A stretch of 64,000 bases of DNA from Pyricularia pennisetigena (Eukaryota > Ascomycota > Sordariomycetes > Magnaporthales > Pyriculariaceae): the NCBI RefSeq assembly GCF_004337985.1, contig NC_043741.1:1368269-1432268 (forward strand), in the 5' to 3' direction. A program made the position numbers and the translations under genes. A model generated the notes under the pieces. That model was not told the DNA's origin and ran no database searches. It worked only from the letters and a program-made list of their open reading frames with translations. This document shows positions 45,349 through 57,202 of the stretch, in pieces (within the stretch, counting starts at the first letter, position 1; each line of letters opens with the position of its first letter).

Positions 45349-45596
45349 ATTAGAGGAGGAGCTTGGGAGCGGGTAAACCGTAAGCTGTTTTGTGCATATG
45401 GACAGCCGCCGCCACCACTCCCAGAAGAGTTTGTGGAAATTGGAGGGTGTTGCAGGCCGGTGCTGGCAAAATTAGAATCGCCCTGCATGTGACTGTTGCG
45501 ATGCGTTCCGTAATCCACGTCCATCGACGGCAGCCGATCAAAGTGATGCACGGGGGACGGTGCCCATTGCATGTCGTCGGTCTGTGAGGAAGCCAT
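42797..45596 (-). CDS. RING-finger protein, probable E3 ubiquitin ligase (3 exons)
   Basis: Exons 45596-43886, 43783-43534 and 43442-42797 give 868 residues. Introns are 102 nt (GTAAGT, TGCTAACC branch) and 91 nt (GTAGGC, CATAG). The first 570 residues are low-complexity: poly-Ser, a Q10-P5-Q tract, His-rich and Asn-rich runs, and an acidic LDMLMSDEDHDYSDGD stretch. The RING begins right after junction 1 (TCVICYNDF, C572 and C575) and continues with LPKCKHVFGDHCIKKW and CPYCRDKLPSE. The usual fifth zinc ligand in CKHVF(C/H) is Gly here, and a His sits just before the next Cys. A Ser-rich C-terminus follows. It probably transfers ubiquitin; the target is unknown. The acceptor of intron 1 was chosen because only it keeps the frame. 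Confidence 0.85.
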
Positions 45597-46811
45597 CGAG
45601 AGAAGAGGAAGCTGATACCCAAGTTAGTAGCAACAAATCTGCTTTGGTTTGGTTTGGTCTGGTTTGGTCTGGTTCGGCTTGAGTTGCGTTCCTCGGTTTG
45701 GGTGCAACCTGCCCAACAAACGCAGCGAACCGCCGTCTGTGTACGGGCCTCCACCAGACTAGTTCGGATCTAAGTCACGGTAGGATGTCGGCCAAAAATC
45801 GTCTTGCCTTGCTTTGATCCACCCCACCCTGCTCTCAAAGAGCACGTAAAGATGACAAGAGAGAAACAAGAGGGAAAGAAAGAGGTCAAAAGATAGGGCA
45901 GAAACAAGGCCAGATTCCCGAGCCAAACCACCCAAAATTCTTTTGTCGGTTGCTCATGCACCGTTAAATTGAGGCCTTGTTATCGGGATCGTCCTTTGGA
46001 GTCGTAATCAGGTCGCCGGTCCTGCTCAAAATCTCCGTCTCCTTCTCCGCCTCCTGTCCAATCCAAAGCTATCGGCTTGGGTTATTTTGCCTCTTATTTC
46101 CCCCTTTCAACTTGGTCCTTGCGGTTGGGGGGGTTCGCTGTTCTTGATGCTGGCCTTCTCCCCAGTGGGCCTGTCTCTCCAAACTCATGCGATCCCAATC
46201 TACTTTTTCTTCTTCTCTAACTCTGTGAAGGGTTCCCTTCGACTTTGAAAATCATCTGGTTCCTTGCTTTCGGTACCGTTCGGTCGTTCCACGAATAACT
46301 ATCTGTCTGTTTGATCGAAGGTCTGTCGGCCTACTGCCGATGCCGGTTTCGCTTGTTTGTCTGGTCCAAGTAACAGCGGAGTTAAGTGGGGCTGAGCACC
46401 TGGAAGGACGAGTGACGACAGCGTTGTGTAAGTCGGCGGTCGGTTTAAATTCGGGTTGAATAAAGTAGCTTCGCGGGCTGGTTTGCAAAGAGGCAGACAC
46501 AAGGGTTAACAAAGAAGTTTTGCAAATAAATTCTAGCACAGGATGGTCTTCCTACCAGTTTGCTGAGTGATCAGAATGATCGCATCCGAAAGAGAAAAGA
46601 GAGAGAATGAGAGGAAGAAAAGTGTCAGAGGTTGGACGGAGCAGGAAAGGGAACGAGGCGCTTTTGTTTCGGAAAGGAGGGAGGAGGGAGGGAGTGGAGG
46701 CGCCAGTAACAGGAAAGCGGGCGGGCGGCGGGCGGACAGGCGGGCGAGCAAAGCAAGCAAGCAGGCAAGACGCTTCTTAAAAAGAGTTGCCGAAGAAGCG
46801 TACCTAAACTA

Positions 46812-46852
46812 AGGTAAGGCAAGGCAAGGCAAGGTAGGTAGGTAAGGTAGCG
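46812..46852. repeat. AAGGC/AGGT short tandem repeats
   Basis: Four AAGGC-type units pass into AGGT units. ACCT/AGGT runs recur in this window. Confidence 0.85.
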
Positions 46853-49800
46853 GTGTCAGGTCAGGGTAAGTAAGTTAGACACACGACTAAATGGAGGGGT
46901 TTCGGGCCTGAGTGACCTCAACGACCAGGGTGTCTGCCGAGCCCAGCCCTGGGGGTGTGTTCAGTCAGGTCTAGCTAGGTACGGTACTGCTGGATCTAAG
47001 ACCAGAAACAATTGCTGCTATTCAATTGCTGCTATTCAATTGCTGACAGCAAGGTTGGCAAGTGCCATGATAAACAAGTACCTTGACTTGCTTGCCCTGT
47101 TTTTTGTTTTTTTTTTCTTCTTTGGTTTTCTCTCCGTTTTTATGCTACAGCATCTATTTGTCTTCTTTTGCCTTTTGGACTTGGCTGGACTCTTGTGGGG
47201 GAGAGAGACGGACATGGCATGGATGGATGATGGATGGAGACCAGACCATACAAGCATGAAAGACAGACTGCACCGACTGGGACAAGCTGCACAGAGCCAA
47301 AGAAAAATGGCCCAGGTCCAGCGGGCGGCCGTGCTGACAATAAGCGAAGTCAAGCAGCAAACAAATTCCCAAGTCAAGTCCCAAACGATTCTCAAGCCGA
47401 GGCGAGTGGGGGAGGGCCTTTCCCTTCCGTCCCTTAGGTTGCATTCGATCCAATTAATCAATCCCAGTTTCCTACCAATGCGATGCCAAGCCAAGTTTTG
47501 TGGTTTTTTGTCAGTTGTTAGTTGATTATCCTCTTGGACGTCCCAACACAGTGGATCGGCTTGGTTCATCGAAGAAGAAAAGCAATGAAAGTAAAGAATC
47601 GAGAAGCAAAAGGAAGGGTTGAAGAAAGGGACGAAATGAAGAGCAGAATTTGATTTTTTTTTTAAAAAAAAAATTTGTGTTAGTTTAAATTCTCACAGCC
47701 CGACCGTATTGACCAGCATAAATTAATTCCCATGAACAAAATATCCATCCGGTTAGTAACTTAGTCGGCAAGCTTGCTTGCTATTATAGACTCACAGTAT
47801 ACCTCCCTAGTGGGTAAGTCCGACTATCGGTATGGTACAGGGTGAGGAACCCAAACATCAATCAACCCTGCTTCCTTCCATACATGTCTCGGTGGCCAGG
47901 CTACCCTCAACCATCAAAAACCATCTATAATTTATGTGTTTATTGTCGCTTATCTGGCGAGGTCAATTAATATCGCCCAGCTGTAATCTCACAATTCGAC
48001 AAACATCGAATTGGCATGATCCAAAGGTTGGTGTACGAAAAAGGGGAGCTAATGCACAGGTACGTGCTGTACTTACTGTACTATACTCTATTACATGTAT
48101 CCATGTACTTACCTAATTAGGCGAGAGCTGCGATGCCGCTTATGGAAGGACAAACAAACGGACGAACTGAAAGAAGCTCATCGACGCCACAAAATTACCA
48201 CGGAACGGTGGCATTTCTACCTTTTGTCTTCTATCTTTGATTTGGACGAGCGAGAGGTGGACGAGAGAAAAAAACCTGACTTGGTGCAAGATTCGCCTGA
48301 TCGCAACTCTCACCGAAAAAAAATAGTCGGCAATTTCTTTTTTTTTTTTTTTTCCCAGTCGTCAACTCGGTCATCGGTTGGGGGTGTAATCTTGGCCGAA
48401 AATGGAAACCCGTCCACCGCCAGCTGGAGGTCAATTGGTTTTGGTTTGGGTCTGATGTGATCGAGCCCATTCAGTGAGTCAAGTCAGCACTCACTCAAAC
48501 AAAAAGTCCGCCTTGCACTCTGATTTCCTGGCCTATCATCACCTATTACAAGACAAATAAAACCAGTCATTCAATCACTTATGCTTGTCAAGCCAACACC
48601 GCTCTTTTTCTTTCACACCAGCAGATCCGGTTTCGTTTCGAGATTTTTTTGGGGGGGCGTCCGAAGAAGGAAAGAAAAATAATAATAAATAAATAAATAA
48701 ATAAATAAAACGATTGAGCGCTCTGTACTGTACCGTCCTCGCTTGTAGTACGTGTTGCCGCACGATCCGCAAGCCCGCAACAAAGTTGGCCTGTGGGTTT
48801 TGAAGTGATGTGATGCGAGCACGAGGTTGTTGCCAAGCTAGGAGTGTGCCGAGTCAGCTCTCGGCTGGTTGGTGCGGTGCGGTGCAGTACAGTGCAGTAG
48901 AATGAATGGCCCTTCCATCGTCCTTTTTTTTTTTCCTCCCTAGGTCATGGGTGTTTTGTTGGAATTTTGGCTCTGGCCAGCGGTGGTTCTTTACCCGTCA
49001 AACTGAAGGATTTGCCTGCCCACGAGGACAAAGGCGAATAAAAGCCAAAAGAAAGTCAAGAGATTAGCCCGTCTAGAGGCGACAAAAAAAAAGTCTGTCG
49101 GTGCGGTTCACAATTACAAACAAAACCAAGATGACAGAGTACCCTTGCTTCAGTTTTCAACGCAGTGCCACGGACAGAGCTTAAGGTCGCCCTTGGGTAA
49201 TTATTGTACGTACTGTGATTACGATTACAGCATAAACGAAAAGCCGACGACGACTGTTCATCGGATTCGTCGGCAAATGAATCTCCCCATCCGCAGTTGC
49301 TGGGTACGAGGTAGTGAGCTACTGTTCTGTACCGCAGCTACTTACTTTACTTGTACTTACTGTACAGTATTGGAAGTTAGCTAACTACGTTAAGTAGCCA
49401 TCCATATCTGAAGATCCTGCTGATCCGGGTAACGAGGCGTCTGGGCGAAGTAGTCAGTCAGTCAGTCAAATCTGGTCTTTGCGTTCCCCGCACTTTAGCT
49501 CAAACTGCACCCAACTAAAGAAGCCCGTCCAGTCTACACTCAACTAACTACCCGTGGTAGGCGTATCTTGGGCATCGACCTAATGTGACTTATGCGACTA
49601 CATTACCCACATTCTTGCCTTTTGAGGTCAAGAGGCGCCCGCCGTCCACCACCCGCCTCGGGGCGAGGTGTCAAATTTCAAACTCGTGTTACTTGTCAAA
49701 GGATGCACCAAGTCCTAGCTCTTCTGATGCAGCATGCGTGGGTAGGTAGGTACTGTATGGTTCGGGCACAAGTCATCCCGACTTTTCGTATTCGTTGGTC

Positions 49801-50145
49801 CACCGAATAATGAATGGCCTCGCCCCCGGGTTGGCCGTACATACTCCGTACATACTTAGCCTACCTGTTGTACCTTGCCTGGCCTTTCTCCAGTACCAAG
49901 TCTGCCTACGACCTTGATACACACATACGTATCCGTACATAGGCGACCCATTCTCAAATGCAGTGGCTGCTGGTTGTGTTGTCACCATTCGATCGCCAAC
50001 GTCAACAAGATACTTTTTTTTTTCTTCCAAAGCACTGCATCCATCGTCAAATCACTTTTGACCAGCAAAACTCAACATCAGCCACCTACGCTTACTTGCG
50101 CCGATTGGTTCGATCTCGGGCTCGCAAAATAAAATTCTCGACCAC

Positions 50146-50148
<3 letters not shown>

Positions 50149-50196
<48 letters not shown>
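50149..50196. repeat. A48 homopolymer
   Basis: Forty-eight A in a row, the longest uninterrupted homopolymer in the window. Confidence 0.95.
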
Positions 50197-50199
<3 letters not shown>

Positions 50200-51248
50200 G
50201 GCCCGACTCAATCGATAAAATGGAGGAAGGGAGAGTAAGAGACATGGGGACCCCATTCGGGGTGGGAGGTTGCAGTTCAATTCATGCCCGTGGAGAAAAA
50301 GCGGCGGAGAGGCGGACTGTTCAAGAAAGCTGGACGCACTTCTTTCCAGGGATCTTGCTTTCATTATACTCATGTCGGAGGTGCCCGGGTTTTGTCGTCT
50401 TTTTCCCCTGCTGAAGATGCAATCTTTATTTATTTTGTTTTGTCTACGAGCGGAGCTTCTCCCCTCTTTTCTCTCGCCCCTAAATGCGGCAGAGCCGAAC
50501 CGTGGAAAATACAGAAGAAAAAAGAAAAAAAAATTGTGGACCAACAAGCAGAATAAAACAAAGTAAAAACAAAATATAGACAGGGCAAAACCCGCTCAGG
50601 ACGACTCTTGTCTATTTGGGTTTGGGTCTTTTCTTTCATGGCCTTGTGATTGATGTCCATGCGGCACCACCGCACCAGAACCAGGGCAGCGCCGGCGGAG
50701 GTTGAGGGCTGATCGGCCAAGGGCCCAGGCTTTCCCCTCAGGGCATGGAGCCTAAAAAGTTGGTTGGGTCCGGTCGAGTGAGTCGTTTCCCCCCCAATCA
50801 ACCAAATGTATTTTGTTTTCCCAGCGTCTCTTCCCCACCCCCTTTCAATATGCGAAGTTGCCTTCTTTGGAGAGCAAGCTATTATCTACCAAAGTATCTT
50901 TTTACAGCTGGGGTATGCCCTGCTAGCATAGCTTTCCAGCTCAGGTTCGACACAAAACTCGTTCGCTGCATTATCTTCTTCTCCGTCTTTTATTTATTTT
51001 ATTCTTTCATCAAAAGCTGATCATCACCGGAGGGGAGGCCGCACGGAAGGGCGGTGGCGGGCGGAGCTGGGAAAACGAAAAATAAGTGGAATGACATGAC
51101 GATGGCGCCTCTCTTAGAAGAATGGGGAAAGTCTTTTTTTTTTTTTTTGTGTCTGTGTGCCTGTCTGCCTGTGTGTCTCTTACAGCTAAACTACTCATGT
51201 CTCAAGGTGCCCTCCCTCGCTCTCCGTCCCATGCTCCCCAACGGCTAG

Positions 51249-51281
<33 letters not shown>

Positions 51282-51288
51282 AAAAAAA

Positions 51289-52230
51289 NNNNNNNNNNNN
51301 NNNNNNNNNNNNNNNNNNNNNNNNNNNNNNNNNNNNNNNNNNNNNNNNNNNNNNNNNNNNNNNNNNNNNNNNNNNNNNNNNNNNNNNNNNNNNNNNNNNN
51401 NNNNNNNNNNNNNNNNNNNNNNNNNNNNNNNNNNNNNNNNNNNNNNNNNNNNNNNNNNNNNNNNNNNNNNNNNNNNNNNNNNNNNNNNNNNNNNNNNNNN
51501 NNNNNNNNNNNNNNNNNNNNNNNNNNNNNNNNNNNNNNNNNNNNNNNNNNNNNNNNNNNNNNNNNNNNNNNNNNNNNNNNNNNNNNNNNNNNNNNNNNNN
51601 NNNNNNNNNNNNNNNNNNNNNNNNNNNNNNNNNNNNNNNNNNNNNNNNNNNNNNNNNNNNNNNNNNNNNNNNNNNNNNNNNNNNNNNNNNNNNNNNNNNN
51701 NNNNNNNNNNNNNNNNNNNNNNNNNNNNNNNNNNNNNNNNNNNNNNNNNNNNNNNNNNNNNNNNNNNNNNNNNNNNNNNNNNNNNNNNNNNNNNNNNNNN
51801 NNNNNNNNNNNNNNNNNNNNNNNNNNNNNNNNNNNNNNNNNNNNNNNNNNNNNNNNNNNNNNNNNNNNNNNNNNNNNNNNNNNNNNNNNNNNNNNNNNNN
51901 NNNNNNNNNNNNNNNNNNNNNNNNNNNNNNNNNNNNNNNNNNNNNNNNNNNNNNNNNNNNNNNNNNNNNNNNNNNNNNNNNNNNNNNNNNNNNNNNNNNN
52001 NNNNNNNNNNNNNNNNNNNNNNNNNNNNNNNNNNNNNNNNNNNNNNNNNNNNNNNNNNNNNNNNNNNNNNNNNNNNNNNNNNNNNNNNNNNNNNNNNNNN
52101 NNNNNNNNNNNNNNNNNNNNNNNNNNNNNNNNNNNNNNNNNNNNNNNNNNNNNNNNNNNNNNNNNNNNNNNNNNNNNNNNNNNNNNNNNNNNNNNNNNNN
52201 NNNNNNNNNNNNNNNNNNNNNNNNNNNNNN
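51289..52230. other. assembly gap, 942 N
   Basis: Unknown sequence. It is flanked on the left by an A-run (51249-51280, then C and A7) and on the right by T19-CAG (52231-52252). No ORF crossing it is meaningful. Confidence 0.98.
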
Positions 52231-53016
52231 TTTTTTTTTTTTTTTTTTTCAGGATAGGATATCTTTGCCGCACCCCATCATATCATTCATCACTTCATCA
52301 ATCGTCATCATCAACCTGGGGGCAGGGGTCGAGACATTCAAACACTTCGCCCTCCCCTCCCTATCTGACTAAGGTACCCTTACTGAAATGACTTTGAACA
52401 CAATCACACACAGTATGCGGGGTTGTTTATCTTTTTTATTTTTTATTTTTTCATGTTTTTTCTCAATGCGTAATATTGACGATGGTGTCTTCTTGTTTGT
52501 CCCCCCCTTTTTTCCCCTCCCTTATCTGTGAACACTTGTACAAGCCATCAAGGTAAACTTGCAAAAAAGCCTGGTCCCGACCAAAAAAAAGAGTATGTGA
52601 CCCTGCCACAGGGGACCGACCGCCTAGCCGAGTTCGCGTGATCTCTTTCAACACCAATCACCGGCGCTCAACTAGCGACGGCTGGGCAAAGAAGCTGTGG
52701 GAAAGGGGAGCCAAAACCCTTTGGATGTGTGCAGCGGCTTCTCTCACGGGCCGAACACGCGTGTTCTGAGTACAGGTTCAGCAGATAATAAAAACTAAAC
52801 AAGTTTCCGCCTCGCCCGGAAGCCATTTGCCGCCTCGGGGTCTTTACCGATAAAAGATATAAACAGTCATTATTGGCCTCTAATCTAGATTATATGGCAA
52901 TGGGCAGTTAGGCTATCTCTCGCCGCCTCGACAAGCGCAGCCACTCTCAGAACACGTGCGGTGTTAGTAGCCTACTTGAAAAAGACAGGAAAAAAACAAC
53001 AACAAAGAGTAATAGT
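52231..53016. other. intergenic right of the gap
   Basis: It starts with T19-CAG, then mixed sequence down to the APC2 stop. No gene is seen; the APC2 3' end lies here. Confidence 0.5.
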
Positions 53017-56000
53017 CTACTTCTTGACAAGCTTGTACTTGCCGCCAACGACTTCCAAGTGGCCCTCGGCCACCTTCTGCGCCAGAAACTCTTGCAGCTC
53101 CTCGTTGCTCCAAGGGAAACCTCCTGCCATCATCATCTTCATCATCATGGAGATCTGAGCCAGCGGCATCGACGCCGCCGAGTTGGTCAACATGCCGACG
53201 ATGAACTGCCAATAGACCGTCTGTTGCTGCTGCGCCTTGGCGTCGACCGATGTCGTCCCCGCACGGTTCCTGCGCATCGCAGCCGCCGCCGCCGCCTCGG
53301 CCGGCGTCTGCTCGGCCCCGGGCGATTGCCCTTCCGTTGCTGCCGCACCTGATCCGCTTTCGTCGTCCCGCTGTTCTCCCGAGGCCGGAAGCGTCTCCAT
53401 GACGGCAAAGATGTCGTCGCCGACCCGTTTGAGAACGCGCTTCTCCACCCAAAATTCGAGTGCCTGTATAATCAGGTCCTCGTCCATTTGTAGCGTCATG
53501 TAGAGCTCCTCGACCGACTTGCGGACCTCTCTCCCATCGCCCTCGCCTTCCTGAAACGCGTAGATGACTGTGGCCTCCCAAGTCCTGCACGCCACCGACA
53601 CGCTGCGGTCCTGCAACTCTAACTCGACCGTTGCTTGCCCAAGGTGGTTGAGCCATGTGAGACGGCGTGAGGATTTGATCTGTTCGTAGCCTTTCTCGTA
53701 CTGCTTCTGCTTGTCCAAGATTGGTTGTGGGAGTAGGAAGTGTTCCTTGTTCATGGTGGGCCAGAACAGCCGGGAGAGGATGCGAGCCGTGTAGCGAAGT
53801 TCGGCCGGCTCCTGAGCGGCCGCATCGTTCGCTCTCGGCGTCCTAAACTGGGCGACGAACTGTGTTCGGCGGACATATGGATCCAATCGGCCAGAGTCCT
53901 TGATGTCCTTTATCATGACATCGCAGCTCTGCAGCGCACTTTCGCCGAACCGCTTCTTCAGCAGCTGCAAAACCTTGATTTCCTGATCAAACTTTTCCTG
54001 GGACGACAAGAGCCGTTCAGCGATGATGTTTTGAAATTCGCTGATAAAGACATCCTCGGCGCCCAGGGCACTGATCAGAGTGCCTATGACATCCTCTGAC
54101 TTTGGTCGTTTGTAGTTGACTCCCGCGTCAACGGGGTCCGGCACCCAGTCCATGTCATTCCAGTCAATGTCGTCATCCTCAAAACGTCGTCGTCTCTGCT
54201 GAGCCGGGTCGTTTAGCAACGTAGCCAACTCCACAAGGCTGGTTGCTTTGGCGCCCACTATAATACTGGTATCCTTGCTGAATGGGCCGGAGCCGGCGGT
54301 GGTACCAAATTCTTCTTTCTCGTTAATCTCGTCCGGATTCGCCAGGAGGCCAGTAACCACAAGACGGATCGCGTCCTCGCGTTGACACAGGTACAGCTGA
54401 AGAGACGGAACCACGCGTCCCAAGAGGACCTTGGAGTGATCCAGTATGTGGAAAGTACGAATCATGGCGATGTAGACTCGCAGAATCTCAAGCGTGGAAC
54501 GTGACGAATGTAGCAGCCTGGCATGTAGGGCCGCAGCAAAGGACTCGCTCAGCTGCAGCCTTCGCTGGGGCGTTGCAACGCTGGAACGTAGATCGTCCAG
54601 ACCACTCTTGCTCTTAGGCCAGTGAAGGACAATGTCAAATAGTTCCGAGATTCTTAGAGCCGCGAGACGGCCAAAGGCGATTTCTTTCCACTTGGCGACG
54701 TCGGTGAATGAGATGCATGGTCCGTGAGTTGGCTGGTTGGGACCTTCCTCGTCACCTTCTTCATCAGCCATCAAGCGCAAGGCCTCCAGGGCAAGACGTG
54801 CAAAGTGATGCTCCACCCAGTGTCCCAGAATGGCAGTACATGTAGAGTTCTTCTCGGCGAGTCCAGCAGCGGTTCGATAGCCACGGCGCCTATGCTCCTG
54901 CTCATCCGGGGCGTCCTCTGACATCCACGTGCCGGCGAAAGCGCCAGATATAAAGTCCGACATGAGCTGGTCCATGACTTCAGCAAACAAAACATGCGTC
55001 TGCTCTCCCGTCAGGCCCACGGTGGCAAGCGATCCGACAAGCTCATGCAGACGCTTCCTCGCCGCCATAGGTTCCAAGTCGTCGTCTCTAGGCGCAGCGG
55101 GTCGTCGGGAGGAGGCCGCCGGCCGTCCTGGCCTCCCGGGTCCAGAAGCGGGTGGCTTTGCGCCATCACCATCGCTTTCTGCCACGGCAACTCCAAGTAT
55201 GCGGCTGACAAGCGAGGTCAAAACTACACGCAGCGATGTGATGAGATCCTGTGGGACCGAGTTCCCCACCAGAGAGCGCACGTCCTTGCGGAAACGTCTG
55301 GCGAGCACCTCGACACCTTCTGATGCGTCTTCCATATCCACGTCCATCCCTTGTCCCTCTTGATCCCGCCGCGAGCCTAGGTCGTTATAGCCCCTGAGAA
55401 TGAGAGCCAGGCCGTAGTCATACTGCCGGAAAGCAGCCTCCAGTGTCCGGACGCTATTCATGACGGCGTTCATGTGCTGGTCAAAGACCGAGCCGCGCAT
55501 CTTGTGACCTTGCCCAAGAGCATCCTGCGCAGCGCAGGCGGACAGCATCGGGATGACATGCTGTGCGAAGTGCTGACGAACCTGCTGTGAGTGCCACAGC
55601 AGTATGTCCTCGGTGTGATTCGCGAGCGGAAGGCAGGCCTTGGCGTCGAGGATCATCCGGAGGGCGGCCTGGAACTCGGCCTCGGAGTTGGCATCCTGGG
55701 ACGACAGCAGCTGTGATTCCGGGAGCAAGGTACCGAATGAATCCTCGGCTGTCACGGTGGAGGGCAGGGCCACGCGGGAGGTCACCACGTGCCAGGCCCG
55801 ATCGTAGGTGATCTGATCGTCGGCGGCGCTCCTGAGGTCGGGGCCGGCCAGGTCGACGCCGCCAAGTCCAAGACCAAGAGGGACGGCTGGGCTGCGTGGA
55901 GACCTGCGGCTCCCGGCGGCTCGATTCTGAGCCCTGGTGCCGTGAAGCGCGCCCGGAAAGGATTCCGACCCCGCGAGAGCAGCAGAGGCGCCAACGCTGC

Positions 56001-56151
56001 CGCCTCCAACCACTCCTCCAAAAGGCTGCCCCTGGTCAGGAAACCTAGTGGTCGGCGTTGCGTGGGGGGTGGGGTTCGAGGGTTCCGGAAAGACAGAATT
56101 CCAGACCTGCCGCCTATGGACCTTGAAGCTAGATGCTACGGCGGCTGACAT
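53017..56151 (-). CDS. APC2, cullin subunit of the anaphase-promoting complex
   Basis: A single-exon gene of 1044 residues with start context GCACCATGTCAGCC. A Pro/Ser-rich N-terminus precedes cullin repeats. The cullin homology region (about 580-950) includes ARILSRLFWPTMNKEHFLLP and the LYMTLQMDEDLIIQAL helix. The C-terminal APC2 winged-helix domain ends in KVAEGHLEVVGGKYKLV, with WQFIVGMLTNSAASMPL before it. APC2 binds the RING subunit APC11 and forms the catalytic module that ubiquitinates securin and cyclin B in mitosis. There is no evidence of introns, and the length fits filamentous ascomycete APC2. It is an essential gene, and no truncation or frameshift is seen. Confidence 0.93.
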   Translation of the reverse strand: MSAAVASSFKVHRRQVWNSVFPEPSNPTPHATPTTRFPDQGQPFGGVVGGGSVGASAALAGSESFPGALHGTRAQNRAAGSRRSPRSPAVPLGLGLGGVDLAGPDLRSAADDQITYDRAWHVVTSRVALPSTVTAEDSFGTLLPESQLLSSQDANSEAEFQAALRMILDAKACLPLANHTEDILLWHSQQVRQHFAQHVIPMLSACAAQDALGQGHKMRGSVFDQHMNAVMNSVRTLEAAFRQYDYGLALILRGYNDLGSRRDQEGQGMDVDMEDASEGVEVLARRFRKDVRSLVGNSVPQDLITSLRVVLTSLVSRILGVAVAESDGDGAKPPASGPGRPGRPAASSRRPAAPRDDDLEPMAARKRLHELVGSLATVGLTGEQTHVLFAEVMDQLMSDFISGAFAGTWMSEDAPDEQEHRRRGYRTAAGLAEKNSTCTAILGHWVEHHFARLALEALRLMADEEGDEEGPNQPTHGPCISFTDVAKWKEIAFGRLAALRISELFDIVLHWPKSKSGLDDLRSSVATPQRRLQLSESFAAALHARLLHSSRSTLEILRVYIAMIRTFHILDHSKVLLGRVVPSLQLYLCQREDAIRLVVTGLLANPDEINEKEEFGTTAGSGPFSKDTSIIVGAKATSLVELATLLNDPAQQRRRRFEDDDIDWNDMDWVPDPVDAGVNYKRPKSEDVIGTLISALGAEDVFISEFQNIIAERLLSSQEKFDQEIKVLQLLKKRFGESALQSCDVMIKDIKDSGRLDPYVRRTQFVAQFRTPRANDAAAQEPAELRYTARILSRLFWPTMNKEHFLLPQPILDKQKQYEKGYEQIKSSRRLTWLNHLGQATVELELQDRSVSVACRTWEATVIYAFQEGEGDGREVRKSVEELYMTLQMDEDLIIQALEFWVEKRVLKRVGDDIFAVMETLPASGEQRDDESGSGAAATEGQSPGAEQTPAEAAAAAAMRRNRAGTTSVDAKAQQQQTVYWQFIVGMLTNSAASMPLAQISMMMKMMMAGGFPWSNEELQEFLAQKVAEGHLEVVGGKYKLVKK

Positions 56152-57202
56152 GGTGCATCATACAAAGCAGCCAAGTTTGAATTGGCGGCTGGGGAGATTG
56201 TGGACGTGCGTTAGCATCCGCAGGAGGCCAGAAGAAGAGGCCCGTTCAAGCGCCAGGAAGACCGGGGTATGGTGTGAGATAGGCGCGCTCAAAGGGCGAG
56301 AGACAATGACAAATTATGGCGCGCCGAGCTTCTGGTCGGTCAAGATCCCCCGCCTACCTGGAGGTGTACAGTACACTACTGTAGTCTCGTAGTAATAGGG
56401 TGCCGTCAAATTCCCTTGCGTGGTTGCTTTTTTTTTCTTTTTTTCTCTTTTTTTCTCTTTTTTTCTCGTCGCTTCGCTTATGCAGCTGCTGACCAAGGGC
56501 AGGAAGGTTAGACGCCGTTCTACTCGGGAAGGATCCTGAAGGCCTTGCCTTCCCGTCCATTGTTGGATTGCTTGTATTGATTTTTCGTTGCATCAAATCA
56601 ACTAACGACGCGCCCGCGCTTAATTGAGCGAGGTAAACAGGGGGGAAACGACGGTGGATCTGACCCACCACACCACACCGTGCGAAGTTATACATTCGGT
56701 ATTCAGCCCGAGCACTGTGTGTATCATCAACTATTCTCACTAACACGGAGGATACTACTTGATACCTGGTGGCATACAAGTAGGGGCTGCATTCTCAACA
56801 GCAAATAGCAGGACACCGTTCCCCATGTCCGAAGTGATTGCGACTATGCACCAAAGCAAACAAATACTTGAATCCTTCGATGCTACCTACAACTCCAGGC
56901 TGTAGGCAGAATACCCTGTCATTCCTCGTCACACGCCCATTGGGGCCTACCCGCCTCCTGCATCTTTGTCTGCTTGTCATAGAGGCACCCTGAGATGTAC
57001 ACTCAGGGGATAGATATACATCCCCTCCAGCTTCTAATAACATGCCGCCTTTGCCGTCGCCACAGTGCTCCCGCCGCTCTGGCCACGCCTCACGCTATCC
57101 CCCACGTCGAGACTTCAACCCCTGTGAGGCAAAGAGGGGTTTTGGTCAACCCAAGCGAAGGGCGCGCTTCTGCGGGCCGTATCCTTTGGCCAGTTTTATT
57201 GC

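Larger units (their letters stand above)
45597..51288. other. large intergenic stretch left of the gap
   Basis: About 5.7 kb without a recognisable gene. It holds repeats (AAGGC/AGGT at 46812-46852, ATTGCTGCTATTCA about 2.6 copies at 47011-47047, AAAT at 48680-48707, A48 at 50149-50196) and a T16-CCCAG site at 48338-48358. The leftmost part is the RING gene promoter and leader. Frames of up to about 177 codons occur but are low-complexity. Confidence 0.5.

Noticed and set aside
51122..52372. Long frames crossing the assembly gap on both strands
   Set aside because: Made almost wholly of unknown bases and homopolymers.
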